Origin: Massospora cicadina
Lineage: Eukaryota; Entomophthoromycota; Entomophthoromycetes; Entomophthorales; Entomophthoraceae
NCBI GenBank assembly: GCA_022478985.1
Contig: JAKSZP010006616.1
Location: forward strand, 124,001 to 188,000
Length of the DNA stretch: 64,000 nt
Reading direction: 5' to 3'
The position numbers and the translations under genes are program-made. Shown here piece by piece: positions 11,360 through 22,456 of the stretch. Numbering within the stretch: the first letter of the stretch is position 1; every line of letters starts with the position of its first letter. The notes beneath the pieces were generated by a model, which was given only the letters and a program-made list of their open reading frames with translations, was not told the DNA's origin and made no database searches.

Positions 11360-11853
11360 AAGTTGCCTAGGGCGTTTTCTTTGGATAAAGGCACAACAAA
11401 TGTGCGACCATTCTTCATGGTAAGGGACAAGGCATTCTCCTTCAGGTTCGTTCTAACGTCAAACTTCCGCCACCACTCCACACCCAAAATGATAGGAAAC
11501 AGGAGGTTTTTGATCGCACTGAAGTGATCAGACAAGTGGTACTTGCCAACCTGATAGTCCACTGTCCCAATGATCTTCAGAGTGGGAATACATTGGGACG
11601 CCCCTCCTCTAACCACATCACCTTGCAAGTAGCTCAGTCCAAGGCAATCGGCTAAGTACTGGTCAATAAAGTTTCCAGAGGCGCCAGTATCCACCAAAAC
11701 AGTAGTGGTGAGCTTCCCTAAAGGTGAGGAAAGGGTGGCAGTCAACAGAAAATACCCAGAATGGTCTTTATTTATGGAAGATAATGACAACACTTCATCA
11801 AAAAAATTCATATTCTGGCTCACGCATGCAAACAGAATTGGTGTTGGAATCAA
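11360..11853 (-). pseudogene. Element 3 aspartic protease
   Basis: The long open frame has TTTVLVDTGASGNFIDQYLA, with the catalytic DTGA intact, then LSDHFSAIKNLLFPIILG and VEWWRKFDVRTNL, the usual second half of a chromovirus protease. The frame stays open to 11,155 but drifts away from the expected RT-proximal sequence near 11,350. Confidence 0.88.
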
Positions 11854-12512
11854 AAAGGGGTGGGATATTTGGCCACTCTTAATACTGAGGCCACATACCC
11901 CACCATGCCTTCTGCAGGTGCATATACTTGATTAGATCTTAAATGAAGTTCCTTCTACGCCTCTGAGTGCGCCAGATCATGGTAAAGGTCAACCGTGGGT
12001 TCTTAGGGGTAATTTGATTCACCAGAATATGGTCCTCATCAAAGCCATATGAACAAATAAAAGGTTCAGAGATAGAGTCTAGGTTTTTATTATAAAACGC
12101 GGTTTTAGATGTGAATGACCCTATCCCTGAAACCACGACGGAATGCCCAACATTATCCAAGGCCAACACCACCAGGTCCATCTGTGAAAATTCACTGGCA
12201 TCTTCTGAATGCGCTGGCGATGGAAAATTTGTTTCTCAGAAAGAAATTTAAATAACTCGGTGGAAAGTCAGATAATCATGACTTTTGGACATCAAAATGT
12301 CCGATTCTACCAGGTATGAACACAAAGGGTGGATCCTTTCCAGTTGGAGGCAACCAAAATAACGCCGAGTTGCTCCAACCTTTTGGAAAAAGAGGAAACA
12401 GTGGTGCGACTAATGACAGCTGGAGCCCACAGCAAATGCCCCTGTTCCCCTTTCAGAAAAGATCCACATGGAAAAAGTTTGTGCACATAAGGAAGAAGGG
12501 TTGGTTGACTAA
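11854..12512 (-). other. Element 3 leader without recognisable gag
   Basis: The 660 bp between 5' LTR and protease holds an open frame of 80 residues (12,181-11,939, minus). It lacks gag-like sequence and a clear CCHC knuckle. A usual gag needs about twice this length, so gag was either deleted or is divergent and short. The bases next to the LTR (TTAGTCAACC on the minus strand) do not start with TGG. Confidence 0.5.
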
Positions 12513-13368
12513 TGTAAGGAGAGTGTCTATAACTCTCCCATTCCCAGCGTTGTAGTGCACGGCGCACAAGGGCAACATCAGGGAACTAATCTTTAGGGCC
12601 AAAACTTTTAGAGCCCAGAAGAAGGTGCTAGAGCAATAACAGCTTAGGCAGAGAAAAGCGAGATTTAAGATAAAAACGCCAATCAAAGTGGCGCGGTGCA
12701 CATAAGAGAAAGGGTTAAGTGACCCAGGTTGGAGGGAACCTGGGCAAACATATGGTGCACGAGTTGAGAGTTGCAAGGTCCTTGCAATGGCGAGGGTAAT
12801 GGAATGCAAGACCTCCTCGAAGAGGTTCACACATGGGAGTGATTGGAATATAATAAAAAATGGAAAATTATGTAAACGGGGAAAAGTTTACTTGTAAAGT
12901 CGACCAACAAGAAATGTTAATCAGGGAAAACGTATTTAAGCTTGGATGGGGAAATTGGGGTTATGCCACAGTGGGCCCAAGCAGCGACTCACCAATAGGG
13001 CAATACTTCCATCCGAGTTAGTAAAATAGGCTGAAACCAACTTCACTCTGGTTATTGACTGAAGTTGAATATGACCCAAGTGCGTTATTTAGTAGGTGGA
13101 ATGGGTTTTGAAACCCCATTCCTCGACTAACTGAACTGAACCATCCGCCTTAATTTGGTAGATAGTTCGTTTATCGCTTGGGCTGCCATCAGGGGCTGGG
13201 CACTTGGCACCCCATTAGGATCAACCTGGGCATACTTTTCCCTTACTCAGCGCTGGTCTAGGGTGTGCTTCAGGTCTGGGAGGCCCTGTAGCTTCACCTT
13301 TTGGGCCTCCAAGCGCCCAGCCTTATCTTTGAGGTTAATCCCCACTATGATGTCATGGGTACATGACA
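12513..13368 (-). repeat. Element 3 5' LTR
   Basis: This 856 bp partner of 7408-8266 has the same TGTAAGGA and TGTCATGGGTACATGACA ends. Both LTRs keep an open frame of about 115-120 residues on the minus strand (here 12,830-12,453). This is more likely a by-product of recent LTR identity than a gene. Confidence 0.93.
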
Positions 13369-14070
13369 TTCAACGAACATCTTAATCACCTGAAGGAGGT
13401 GTTTCAACGGTTATGTAAGTCAAATAATAAGTTGAATCCCACAAAGTGTAACTTTTTTAAATAAAAATTAGAGTACTTTGGCCATCAATTTCCCAAGAAA
13501 ATATTAAAACCATACAAGATAAGGTTGAAGCGATTTCAAAAATTCCTCTCCCTTAGAATTACAGGACATTCAGGTGTTTCTAGGGATGATCGGGTATTAC
13601 CATCAGTTCATCCCTGAGTTCACCCAACTCAGAAAGCCCCTTGTCCGTTTATTAACCAAGAAGACCCTTTTTTATTGAGGTGCTGAATAAAAAGCCGCTT
13701 TTGAGACGCTGAAACAACTGCTACAACAACGTCCTATCCTAAAGCACCCAGATTATAATAAACCCTTTATTCTGTTTACAGATGCCTTGGACTACAATGT
13801 TGGGGCCATATTAGTCCAATTGGATTAAAACAGTGTTGATCATCTGGTATCCTAGTTCATTAAAATTCTTTTTAAATGTGGAATGCAACTACAGTGTTAC
13901 AGAGAAGGAGTGCCTTGCCGTTATGTTAGCTGTAAAGCCTTACCACCCTTTCCTATATGGGACCACCTTCACTGTAGATACGGTCCACTCTTCGTTGAAG
14001 TGGTTAAAAAATATGAATGATCATACTGGCTGGTTAGCTCACTTGTCTCTAAAGCTCCAGCATTAGGCAT
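13369..14070 (+). pseudogene. Element 2 RT end and RNase H
   Basis: The sequence resumes with NEHLNHLKEVFQRL and a region equivalent to 'LGMIGYYHQFIPEFTQLRKP' of gypsy RT thumbs. RNase H follows with KPFILFTDALDYNVGAILVQ (Asp), VTEKECLAVMLAVKPYHPF (Glu) and TVDTVHSSLKWLKNM (Asp). Several stops and shifts are present. Confidence 0.8.
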
Positions 14071-14279
14071 GAAAATTGAACACCATGCTGGGACCTACAT
14101 ATTCTGTTGATGGGTTGGCTCGGCTGCCAGTCCTTCACTTGGATATTAGTGAGGCAGAGAGGTTACATGACCTCTTAATGACCCTAAATGAATGGGAGGG
14201 TGAGTATGAGCCTGTCCAGAAGATGTTAGCCCGGCACTCTACAACACCAAAGTGGATAATGGGAAGTTATATAAGCAGT

Positions 14280-15200
14280 TAGGGAAAAATGGCTGCCTTA
14301 CCTTCAGCCCTTAGAACGCGTACCTTCTATCCTAGAAACTCATTCCACTCTAGGTCATAGGGGGGCAAAGAAACTTATGGGTGGATTAAAGAAAAAGTAT
14401 TATTTGGATAGAATTATGGAATCAATTGTTGACGTCTTGGAAGCCAGCCTCACATATAAGAAGCAATCAAGTCTCAAAACTAGAGACCAATATCAACTAA
14501 CTACCCCTCAACAACCGTTTTACACCATCAGTCTGGATCTCAGTTGGTCCCCTCCTTCAGACTATTGTTGAAAAATATTTATCCTCATAGTCATTGACCA
14601 CTTCACTAAGTGTGTTGGAGCCGTGGCTCTCCTGACCAAACAGCCAAGGCCACAACCACATTTTTACATCAGAACATTTCCTCTCGACATGGCTGTCCAC
14701 AAGTACTAACTCTGCAATAATGGTAAGAAATTTACCTCCAGAGTATTCAAAATCAGGCTATCTCTTTATAAGCGCAACAACCTTTCTAAAGATCCGTACA
14801 ATCCATCTAACAACGGGACAGTGGAGAGAGCAAATGAAACCTTGGTATCCATCCTACAAAAATTGGCCTCTTTTGATACACTTCAATGAGATCAACTCTT
14901 AACCAGTGCCCTTATGGCCTACCGGATTAGTTATTAATGAATTTTTTAAATGTCCCCATTACATGTCTTGTATGGGCGGGAACCAGGAATACCTGCCCTC
15001 TAAGCTAAATATGAATTCTTCTCTAGAGTTGAGGAACCCGAAAAAGTCATGAGAAGACTGGCTCAGTGCATCATCTAACTATAATATAGGCTATGGCCAA
15101 TTTAAAAAAACTGTGATTAAAGAAGTGCAGGCTGCCAATGAGCTCCAAACCCCCTATCTACATTCCAAGCAACTGAAATGGTATTAACTACCTCAACTGC
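14280..15200 (+). pseudogene. Element 2 integrase
   Basis: Pieces in order are ETHSTLGHRGAKKLM (the HH part), a degraded zinc half near LEASLTYKKQS, FYTISLDLSWSPPSDY (first Asp), NNGKKFTSRVF where the second Asp has become Asn, and NNGTVERANETLVSILQKL (Glu). The C-terminal end reads TPYLHSKQLKWY. Stops and shifts are frequent. Confidence 0.75.
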
Positions 15201-15439
15201 ATCACTCCTAGAAGCAGTAAACTGGATCAATATGGGAGGGTCCTCTCACCATCACCTACAAGGGAGAAAACTTGTACTCTATAAAGTCCTTGGCTACAGG
15301 GATTGCCATCAATCAGGTACTTGGTCGCTTCCTAAGGACCTATTCCCCCCAGCATTAGTGAGGGGGATGATGGTGGAAATTTGCCCTCCTGGTTTAGGGA
15401 TAAGAATATTTTGGGTCAAAATTGAACGAAAAGGGGATA
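15201..15439 (+). other. Element 2 3' untranslated part and polypurine tract
   Basis: A frame of 102 residues (15,178-15,486) crosses this region but has no recognisable domain. The purine run GAACGAAAAGGGGATA ends at 15,439 directly before the 3' LTR and is the likely polypurine tract. Confidence 0.6.
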
Positions 15440-16118
15440 TGTCAGACATTTACAAGTCCATGATACTGATAATTTTAGGCAAATAATAATAACAATTTTA
15501 TTGGCCAAAAGACCCTTGCCACTTCTCAATGGAACCCGCAAGTCAGAGTAACACTGTTACAAGCGCTAAATGATCTTTTAGCATGAAGTCGAGCTTTTTA
15601 ATTGCCCCAACCATGTGAGGGAATCCAGGGAGTCCATCGGTGATTTCTCCCCCTGCCATGTCCAATTCCATTCAAACACTTAAGTGGGGACCACCCACTA
15701 TTCCAGGCGTGGCGGAGGTCACTAAAGGTAAAATAATTTTTGCTAACAGGGATTGTCTAAAATTTATTAAATAGTTACCCACGGGTAAATATTACTAAAA
15801 ATTAACTCCCCATCCATTATTCAGCAAAATTGAAGAAAGTTTTCTGAACTTTGATAAGCTGAAATAACATATTTCCTTATTTGGACTGTAACAAGACATT
15901 CTGAACTTATCATTAAATTCCCTTCAACCCTTGATACAGTATAAATACTGACTGGTCAGACATCATTAGGGTTCTCTTTCTGTTCCTGCGCTTGCGTTAA
16001 TAAAAACATAAAAACTCAACTTTATATTCTATTAGTGTTTTTAACTTTAAATTAATAAACCGTTGTGGAATCTAGCTTAATTTAGCACTAGCGAGCTCAC
16101 AACTAGCTGTCTTCTACA
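15440..16118 (+). repeat. Element 2 3' LTR
   Basis: The 679 bp LTR runs TGTCAG...CTTCTACA and aligns with 3877-4556. Element 1 coding sequence resumes at 16,119. Confidence 0.85.
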
Positions 16119-16690
16119 GTGACTAAAAGTGGTTTTTGATTGGAGGTGACTCCCAGCTCATGATATTAAGGTGGGCTCATATGTTATGCTTGACATGTGC
16201 CATTTACATATGTAAGTCCCCTTGTGTAAGTTTACAAGAAAATGCTCAGGTCTTTACTTTGTAGAAGAATAATTGGGTAATGGCGCTTTTAGTGTTAAAT
16301 TGACAACCCACCGGAAGCAACATCTGGTATTCCATGTATCTCAGTTATCCCCATTCAAGGGGCGATCCCCTCAGACCTAGAGACTATTGTAATCAAGGAT
16401 GCAGAGGAGACTGAAGTGGAGGGCATTTTAGATTCCTGCAAATCTTGGCAATCTGTCCAATACCTTGTCGTGTGAAAAGGATTTCCAGCCTATGAGAACA
16501 GTTGAGTCTGTGCCCAAAATTGTGCCAACTGTCTGGAGCTGTTTGAGGATTTCCATGCCACCCTCCAGATGCCCCCCCCGCCCCCCAAAGATTGCTGCCT
16601 TAATGGCTATCAAGTTGCTTAAGGCCCACAAAAATGTGGCCCCTCACTCAGTTCCTCGGTGGTGGCCCCCTTTGGCAAAAGGTAAGGACA
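16119..16690 (+). pseudogene. Element 1 integrase C-terminus and chromodomain
   Basis: The sequence resumes with KVGSYVMLDMCHLHM (Element 3: KEGDLVMLDARSIPI) and HRKQHLVFHVSQLSPFKG, the 'H.VFHVS.LKP' motif. Then TEVEGILDSCKSWQSVQYLV, a stop and KDFQPM form a chromodomain, centred on 16,410-16,570. The following LKAHKNVAPHSVPRWWPPL parallels APAHKNFSPSASPWRG of Element 3. This is the direct evidence that Element 2 split Element 1. Confidence 0.78.
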
Positions 16691-18074
16691 ATGAAAGTCC
16701 AGAGGTGCGTCCTCTTTGGTTGGACCAGGCAGTGTTCCCATTTTCTATAAAGAAGAGTCTGAGAAGGGCAGCTGTCTCTCTCATCTCACAGGTGGATCTC
16801 GCCCAGGTGGTAGATGAGCAATGAGTGAAAGATCTCCCCTTGAAAATTACACATCTGACCCTACAATTGCCTCCGTTAAATTATTATGGAAAATTGAGGA
16901 AATTTGCGCTGGAATCCTTGAAAGTCGGCACCCCCTTAGGCCTAAAGGTTCTTATATAATCATAGGCAACGAGCCTTTGAAATCAAGACCCAGGAGCCCT
17001 AATTTCTTGTTATTAAAGCCCGATGCTCTTATTGATTTAATAAATGGAGAAACATGTGTCAAATTCTTCTAAAAACTCACCAATGGCATTGGGCCATTGA
17101 AAACATCGTTGTTGGTTTAAAACCTGCCTCCAAAACATCAATGACAAAGCCCACCAGGCGTGTACCTTCTAAGAAGAATGTGTCCAGTGTCAAATTCAAG
17201 GTTAAACTTGGTGATAAAATTGGGCCATTGAGGAATGTTGTTGCCAATTCAAAACTTACTGTTAAATTTTGGTGACATAGCCTGACAGTCATGTACCTTA
17301 TATAACAAATGTATTAATATTGAGTCATCTTCAATAGTACCACTCTTCCAAAACCCTCCTCTCAAAATTTGGAATTGTCACTCAATGCATCTCGCTTGGA
17401 TGAAGGGATGTTAAAGTGATTGGGTGCAGCGGGTTGGGTATCCCAAACATGTTTCCAACCTCTTGAGATCACCCCTATGTGGGTGGCCTTGGAAGTTCCA
17501 TTGCCTGTCAGGTGATATGCCATCATGCTAACCATCATAATTCTTGGTAAAACTGAAATTTGGGCATCCAAGGCCAAACTGACAGTGACTCAGCCCACCA
17601 CTGACACTTTTGAAGCTGGTTCAAAGTAAACTCATTTTCCCCCTTTTGCTCAAAGATTTCTGGATAGGATGAATCTAGAAAGCCACAATTCTGAGTTTTT
17701 CTAAGCCATTCTTCAAATCAATTGTCTATTAAAGCAGTCGTCACACACTGAGAAAATCTATGGTTGAATTTCTGCTTTTAAAAAATCCAATAAAATTCCC
17801 ATTTCCCAAAATTCAAATTTTTTGATGAAAATCAAAGCATCCAACCTGATCCCACATTTCCCAATTTCCAAACCCGCGGGCCCTGGGGGCCATGATAGCC
17901 TGGTTTGTTGCCAGGTTTCTTTTCACATTTAAGACCTATTGGCGCTCACTATCAAAATCTCTTCCACTCAACTTAACGTCATTCAAGTAAATGTGCCTCT
18001 AGCATTTGGGCTTGCCATTTGGGCGTTTTGGTATCTATAGTAGCAGGCTGGTCTATATTTAACTTCTGCAATCA
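16691..18074 (+). repeat. Element 1 3' LTR (start uncertain)
   Basis: The end is set by the match of 17,810-18,074 to the first 245 bases of the window. The start is placed after a purine-rich stretch (AAAGGTAAGGACAA), by analogy with Element 3, where pol also runs into the LTR. It could be several hundred bases off. Small frames inside it (16,821-17,072 and 17,054-17,275) show no known domain. Confidence 0.5.
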
Positions 18075-19994
18075 AGACAGTGATAGTCAATTTCAATCCT
18101 GTTTGAACCGTCCTTCTTTTTGACAATTGTTATCTGGCTTGCCCATGGGCTAGATGAAGGCACAAGTAAACTATGCTTTAACTTTTTAATTTCTTTGGCA
18201 ACTACTGCCTCAGCCGCTTGGGATCTTCAAATAAGTCTCATTACTAATTGAGGCAGCTTCTCCAGTGTCAATGTGATAGAACACAATTTCCAAGCACCCT
18301 AGATTGTTTTCTTTTTTTAAAAATTTCTATACTTTTAGATAAATCCAATACTTCATTTAGATGATCTTTGTTTAATCCTGATAATTGTTTCTGAGCGATT
18401 AATGTATAAATGCCTCCAACGGAATCCACTAAACCCATTTCATTAAAAACCTATATTTGCAGAAGGAATGGAGCTCTGTTATAGGGATTAACTAGCAAAT
18501 GCAACTACTTAATATTGCTTAATTTTAATTAGCGTTTTTCCAAGATTGGCTAATAGGATATAAATTATCAATGAAAAAGGAATTAGAATGCCTTGAGTTA
18601 GTTAATGTTTAATTTTTGACCTTTTTCAGGAGCTTCAATTTCAACATATAATTGCTCAGGAATTTTCAGCGTCAGTCCAGTATTGACCATTGTCTGCATC
18701 CCAGACAGTAAGGTTAATTCTTTTTTATTTTGATAAATTTCCTTAGTTTTGCTCATGCGTTTTAGTAAAGGCTATATCTTTTTACCAACTAGTTTATAGC
18801 CAATGAAAGGATTTCATCCTTATACATCACGTTTATAAAGTTATTTTCAGTTGAGGGGGCATACCCTTTTGATTATAGATCAATGGTAGCGTCGGGCCAA
18901 AATTGTCTGAATATTTTACTGAAAGTTGCACTTTATTCCATACTTCCACATGAAGTCAGTGACAATGAGAATATCATTATATTAATTAGGCTAACAATCG
19001 CTGTCTTAGACGCAACTAGGAATCTAAAATTTAGGGTAAAGCACTATAAGCCCCACAGGAAGTAGTAGGGTTGGCCCAGCTGTACCATACTGCTTTTGAT
19101 GCGCTATATCTGGCGACTTCTTTAGACATTTTACTAATTTGGTAGACACAATATTGATTGGTGCACCGCTATTGGTAATAGCTCTTACTTCTACTCAGTT
19201 AACCTAAATGTTTAATAAGTACACTAAGAGTATTGTGATATATTTAACTGTATGTATAGCGTCATCAATGCTAAATCCAGAGAGTGAATGATTTGTGCTT
19301 TTATATTAGAAAATGAATCCTTGATGATAGCAATAGTATAAAAAGTTACCATCTTTTAACTCTGTCTTCAGAAACTAATTTTGACTTTCAGCGTTTCAGA
19401 CATTTTCCAACTTTTGACAAGCGTTTTGTCAATCAACTTTTGATATTATTTCAGGATTATTTACATTTGCTTTTTCTCAAGTTACTGTTCATATATCTGG
19501 AACTGTGCTTTTAAGAGGAGAATCATAAACAGGCACATCTACAAACAATTCAGAATTATCAATTTCGTCAAGCTTGTATGGGGGAATTGAGCAAATTGAC
19601 AATCTATATTATTCCTCAACTAGACCACAGGGCCTTTTCCTGACTCCTCATAGGTATTGTTTTACTGGACGGGGCTCACCTGATCCTTTGACTTCTTACA
19701 ACCTAGCACTGGGCAGCATAGTGTCCAGCATTTCCGCATCTGTTACAAGTGATTTGTGGTGCATTTCTTAGGTTATTTCAGACCATCAGGGTTTTCCACA
19801 ATTGATTAATAAAAATCTTTTTGGGCTCAAGATTCTTTTGCCAAACTTGAGTTGAAAGGCAGTTATTGGTTTATACTTCAATTTGGTGCGTCAAAATTGG
19901 AGGTCAATTCTTTCAGTGCTCACCCATTTAAGAAATAAGTATTATTATTGGTAAATGTTGATATATGGATCAGTGTAAATCCTGATAAAGTCAG
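18075..19994 (-). mobile_element. Element 8: older gypsy element hosting Element 1 (part)
   Basis: On the minus strand 18,081-18,180 encodes LLVPSSSPWASQITIVKKK then DGSNRIEIDY, the first conserved block of gypsy RT. It stops where the Element 1 LTR begins, so the rest of RT must lie left of the window. Upstream (higher coordinates) at about 19,120-19,215 is VRAITNSGAPINIVSTKLVK. This is a protease motif with DSGA changed to NSGA, very close to Element 4. The rest is AT-rich and broken. A miniature LTR element follows at 19,995. Confidence 0.65.
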
Positions 19995-21139
19995 TGTTAG
20001 AAAATTAACCAGATGAATTCCTCTCAATTATACTAGAATTAGGGGTGTCAGTTAGTCAGGGATGATTTCCAGCTGATCATCTAGTTTGATATTATTTTCA
20101 TAAAATGTTTGCCAATTGGAGCTCCCAGCTGGGTGTGCTGAGTCCTTTCAAAGTATTGTGGATAATCATGATAGTAATATATAAAGGTTGACACTGGCAA
20201 CTAATGCTGCAAATGTCGACCAAATAATTACTAATTGTTTAGGTTCAGCAGAATCCTTTGATTATGTCAACTGCCAAATTGTGGGCCATTGTGAGATTTT
20301 ATAGCGGAAAGCAGATGTATCCAATATCAAATGTCTAAGATGATTTACAACCCTTTCTGAGTACCAGCGACTTATGCTGAGAATGCTCAAATTATATTTA
20401 TGAAAGAAGTTTATATACAACTGACTGGCGAAATTGTGCCAAAGATTGGTCGAAATAATAATTGGTGTTCAGAATAAATGGATTATATGGGGACTGGTAC
20501 TGCAGTTGACTGAAGTTTGAATGAGTTCCCAGCTTGGATGGCCAATGGGTTTTGAATAGGCGTAGTAGCCTAAGTATAGATAGTTGTCATTCCTTCCTAA
20601 TAAAGATCTCTCTTTTGCCCACCTTTATTTTTTGAAGTAGCAAGAGCTATTAAGATGGGCAGGGTGGGACTGGAGATCACTGATGCAGGTGCAGGGTGAT
20701 GCTCCTGGAGTCGTTGATGGTGTCAGCTCCCAAACTCAGCCATACAAGGGACCCCCACCGGAACCTGGCCAACTGGCCATCCACAACAATGGGCTGATGG
20801 CCGTCAGTCATGAGGGTGGTGCAGCGTGAGAGCGACAAAGTTTCCCAGTATGAGGGATGGACTTGCCAGGGAACACCCAAAAGGGGCTGGTGACTGGTCA
20901 TGAGGGAGAAGAAATAAGAGGTTGGGCCCAGGAAGGAGCTGAGGACCAGCAGTGAAATTCCAAGAGGGGCCAATGTTGCTAAGATGAACTTGTTGGTTTT
21001 CTGGGCTGGTGGGTTGGACGTGGAATTGTAGGTTGTTGGTACACCTATGATTGTGAAACAGCAAGGGCCATCAATAGCCCTATGGGTGGCCTGGAAGACT
21101 AGAGGAGCCCATTGTTATTGGAAAAGCAATTTTCTGACA
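19995..21139 (+). repeat. Miniature element 5' LTR
   Basis: It starts TGTTAGAAAATTAACCAG and ends TTTTCTGACA. It matches 21,317-22,456 and 40,936-41,993 in the same order throughout. Minus-strand frames of 98 and 86 residues in it are shadows of repeat sequence. Confidence 0.75.
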
Positions 21140-21316
21140 TTCTTACTCACTACAGGGATTTCACTAGTGGGCTGCTTGAGTAGTTGGAGGACAGGGTAGA
21201 AGGTGGTAAGAGCCACCAGCTCAGACCTGCGCTCCATGGAGGGGGCACTGGGGTGTTCTTGGCCACAAATGGGGTAGGTAATGCTGGAGAAATACCATCT
21301 GGTTAAGTGGGGGAAA

Positions 21317-22456
21317 TGTCAGAAAACTAACAAGATGGATTTAATGATAATGTCAGAATTAGGGATTTCAGTTAGTCAGTCCTGATTGCTATTTAATTGC
21401 CTAGTTCAATATTATTTAATGTTATATTTGCCAATTTGTGCTTCCCATTCAGTTGGGTTGAGCCCTTTTGAAGTATTAATGATAATCCCTTATAGTAATG
21501 TTATTCAAAGTTGACTCTGGAAACTAATGCTGGATGTTGACTAATTAATTACTAATTTTTTGGGTACAGCGGAATCCTTATTTAATACCAGCTGCCAAAT
21601 CATAGGCTAGTATGGAATTTATGGAGGAAAGCTGATGCATTTGCTATCAACCGTCTGATGATGATTTTGCTGCCCCAAATCTGAGTACTGTCAACTTATG
21701 CCAAGGATGCTCAATTGTATCTAGTAGATGTTTATATATGACTGATTGGCAATTTATGCCAATGATGGGTCAGCATAATGTCTGGTGTCTGGGACTAATG
21801 GATCAGAAAAATCATTACTCTGGATGATGACAATTGAATGAGGTCTCAGCTTGGATGGCCAATGATTTTTGAATAGGCGTAGTAACCTAAGTATAGATAG
21901 TCGTCAATCCCTCCTAATAAAGATCTCTTTTGACACCATTATTTTTCAAAGTAGCCAGAGCCACTAAGATGGGTAGGGTGGGACTGGAGATCCCCGAGGC
22001 AGGTTCAGAGTGATTCGTCTGGAGTGGCTGATGCTGCCAGCTCCCATACCTCAGCCCTACAAGGAACCCCCAACGGGAGCCTAGCCAACTGGCCATCAAT
22101 GATAATGGGCTGATGGCCATCAGCCATGAGGGCTTTGCAGCGCGGGAGTGCCATAGCTGCCCAGGATGGGGGATGGATTTTCCAGGGCACACCCAAGAGG
22201 GGCTGGTGATTGGTCATTAGGGAGAAGGAGCAAGAGGTTGGGCCGCCCAGAAAAAGGCTGAGAACCACTGGTGCACTCACAAGAAGGGCCAGTGTTGCTA
22301 AGGCGAAGTTATTGGTCTGCTGGGTTGGTGAGTTTGACGTGGATAGTAGGGGGTTTTTATGCCTATGAAGGTGAAAAAGAAAGGGTCAGCCAGTCTCCAT
22401 ATGGGTTAGCATGGCACATAAATGGACCCAAAGACATAGTAAAATATTTTTAAACA
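21317..22456 (+). repeat. Miniature element 3' LTR
   Basis: It starts TGTCAGAAAACTAACAAG after a polypurine tract and ends TTTTTAAACA. It contains 'ctaataaagatctct', shared with the other two copies and a plausible polyadenylation region. Confidence 0.75.

Larger units (their letters stand above)
7408..13368 (-). mobile_element. Element 3: chromodomain Ty3/gypsy retrotransposon nested in Element 2
   Basis: This is the best-preserved LTR element here, about 5.96 kb. On the minus strand it has 5' LTR, leader, protease, RT, RNase H, integrase, chromodomain, polypurine tract and 3' LTR. Both LTRs have 5'-TG...CA-3' ends. Host bases TTCAT (7403-7407) and TTCAA (13,369-13,373) fit a 5 bp target duplication with one change, and the RT of Element 2 is continuous across the site. 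Several stops and frameshifts remain (RT, integrase, chromodomain), so it is not active. No gag-sized ORF lies between LTR and protease. Confidence 0.92.
3877..16118 (+). mobile_element. Element 2: Ty3/gypsy retrotransposon inserted in Element 1
   Basis: The order is 5' LTR, PBS, gag, protease, RT, RNase H, integrase, polypurine tract and 3' LTR, on the plus strand. Both LTRs start TGTCAG and end CTACA. The element interrupts the integrase of Element 1 and is itself interrupted at 7407/13,369 by Element 3. Without Element 3 it would be about 6.3 kb. Its protease and RT resemble Element 4 more than the chromoviruses (NAPASFQ, YLDD, LASGYWQ). No convincing target duplication was found (GGCTC left, GTGAC right), so nesting rests on coding continuity of the host. 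Confidence 0.82.
1..18074 (+). mobile_element. Element 1: chromovirus-type Ty3/gypsy retrotransposon, 5' LTR cut by window edge
   Basis: This is a decayed LTR retrotransposon read on the plus strand: partial 5' LTR, protease, reverse transcriptase, RNase H, integrase, chromodomain and 3' LTR. The internal part is split. It runs to 3876, where Element 2 is inserted, and resumes at 16,119 with the missing end of the integrase and a chromodomain. A SINE is also inserted between protease and RT. The first 245 bases match the end of the right LTR near 17,810-18,074. The right end abuts minus-strand RT sequence of Element 8, so Element 1 itself sits inside an older element. Frames are broken by many stops and shifts, so it is dead. 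Confidence 0.8.
19995..22456 (+). mobile_element. Miniature LTR retroelement (TRIM-like or internally deleted)
   Basis: Two direct LTRs (19,995-21,139 and 21,317-22,456) enclose only 177 bp and no coding capacity. After the first LTR the bases TTCTTACTCACTACAGG match the primer-binding site of Element 2 in their last 11 positions. Directly before the second LTR is a polypurine tract, AAGTGGGGGAAA. It therefore keeps the signals for reverse transcription but no genes. A 5 bp duplication is not evident (GTCAG left, GTTGA right). A third LTR copy is at 40,936. An internally deleted large element is the alternative. Confidence 0.75.

Noticed and set aside
12453..12830. Open frame of 125 residues (minus), with a similar 120-residue frame at 7369-7731
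   Set aside because: Both lie in the two LTRs of the same element, so the similarity is explained by LTR identity. The hydrophobic Cys/Leu-rich product matches no known family.
3877..16118. Tandem arrangement in which 3877-4556 serves as 3' LTR of one element and 5' LTR of the next
   Set aside because: The purine-rich bases before 3877 resemble a polypurine tract, but they are in frame with the Element 1 integrase, and that protein resumes at 16,119. Nesting explains the data better.
20677..22280. Several minus-strand frames of 86-98 residues, similar to each other
   Set aside because: They fall inside the paired LTRs of the miniature element; the similarity is that of the LTRs, without any protein motif.
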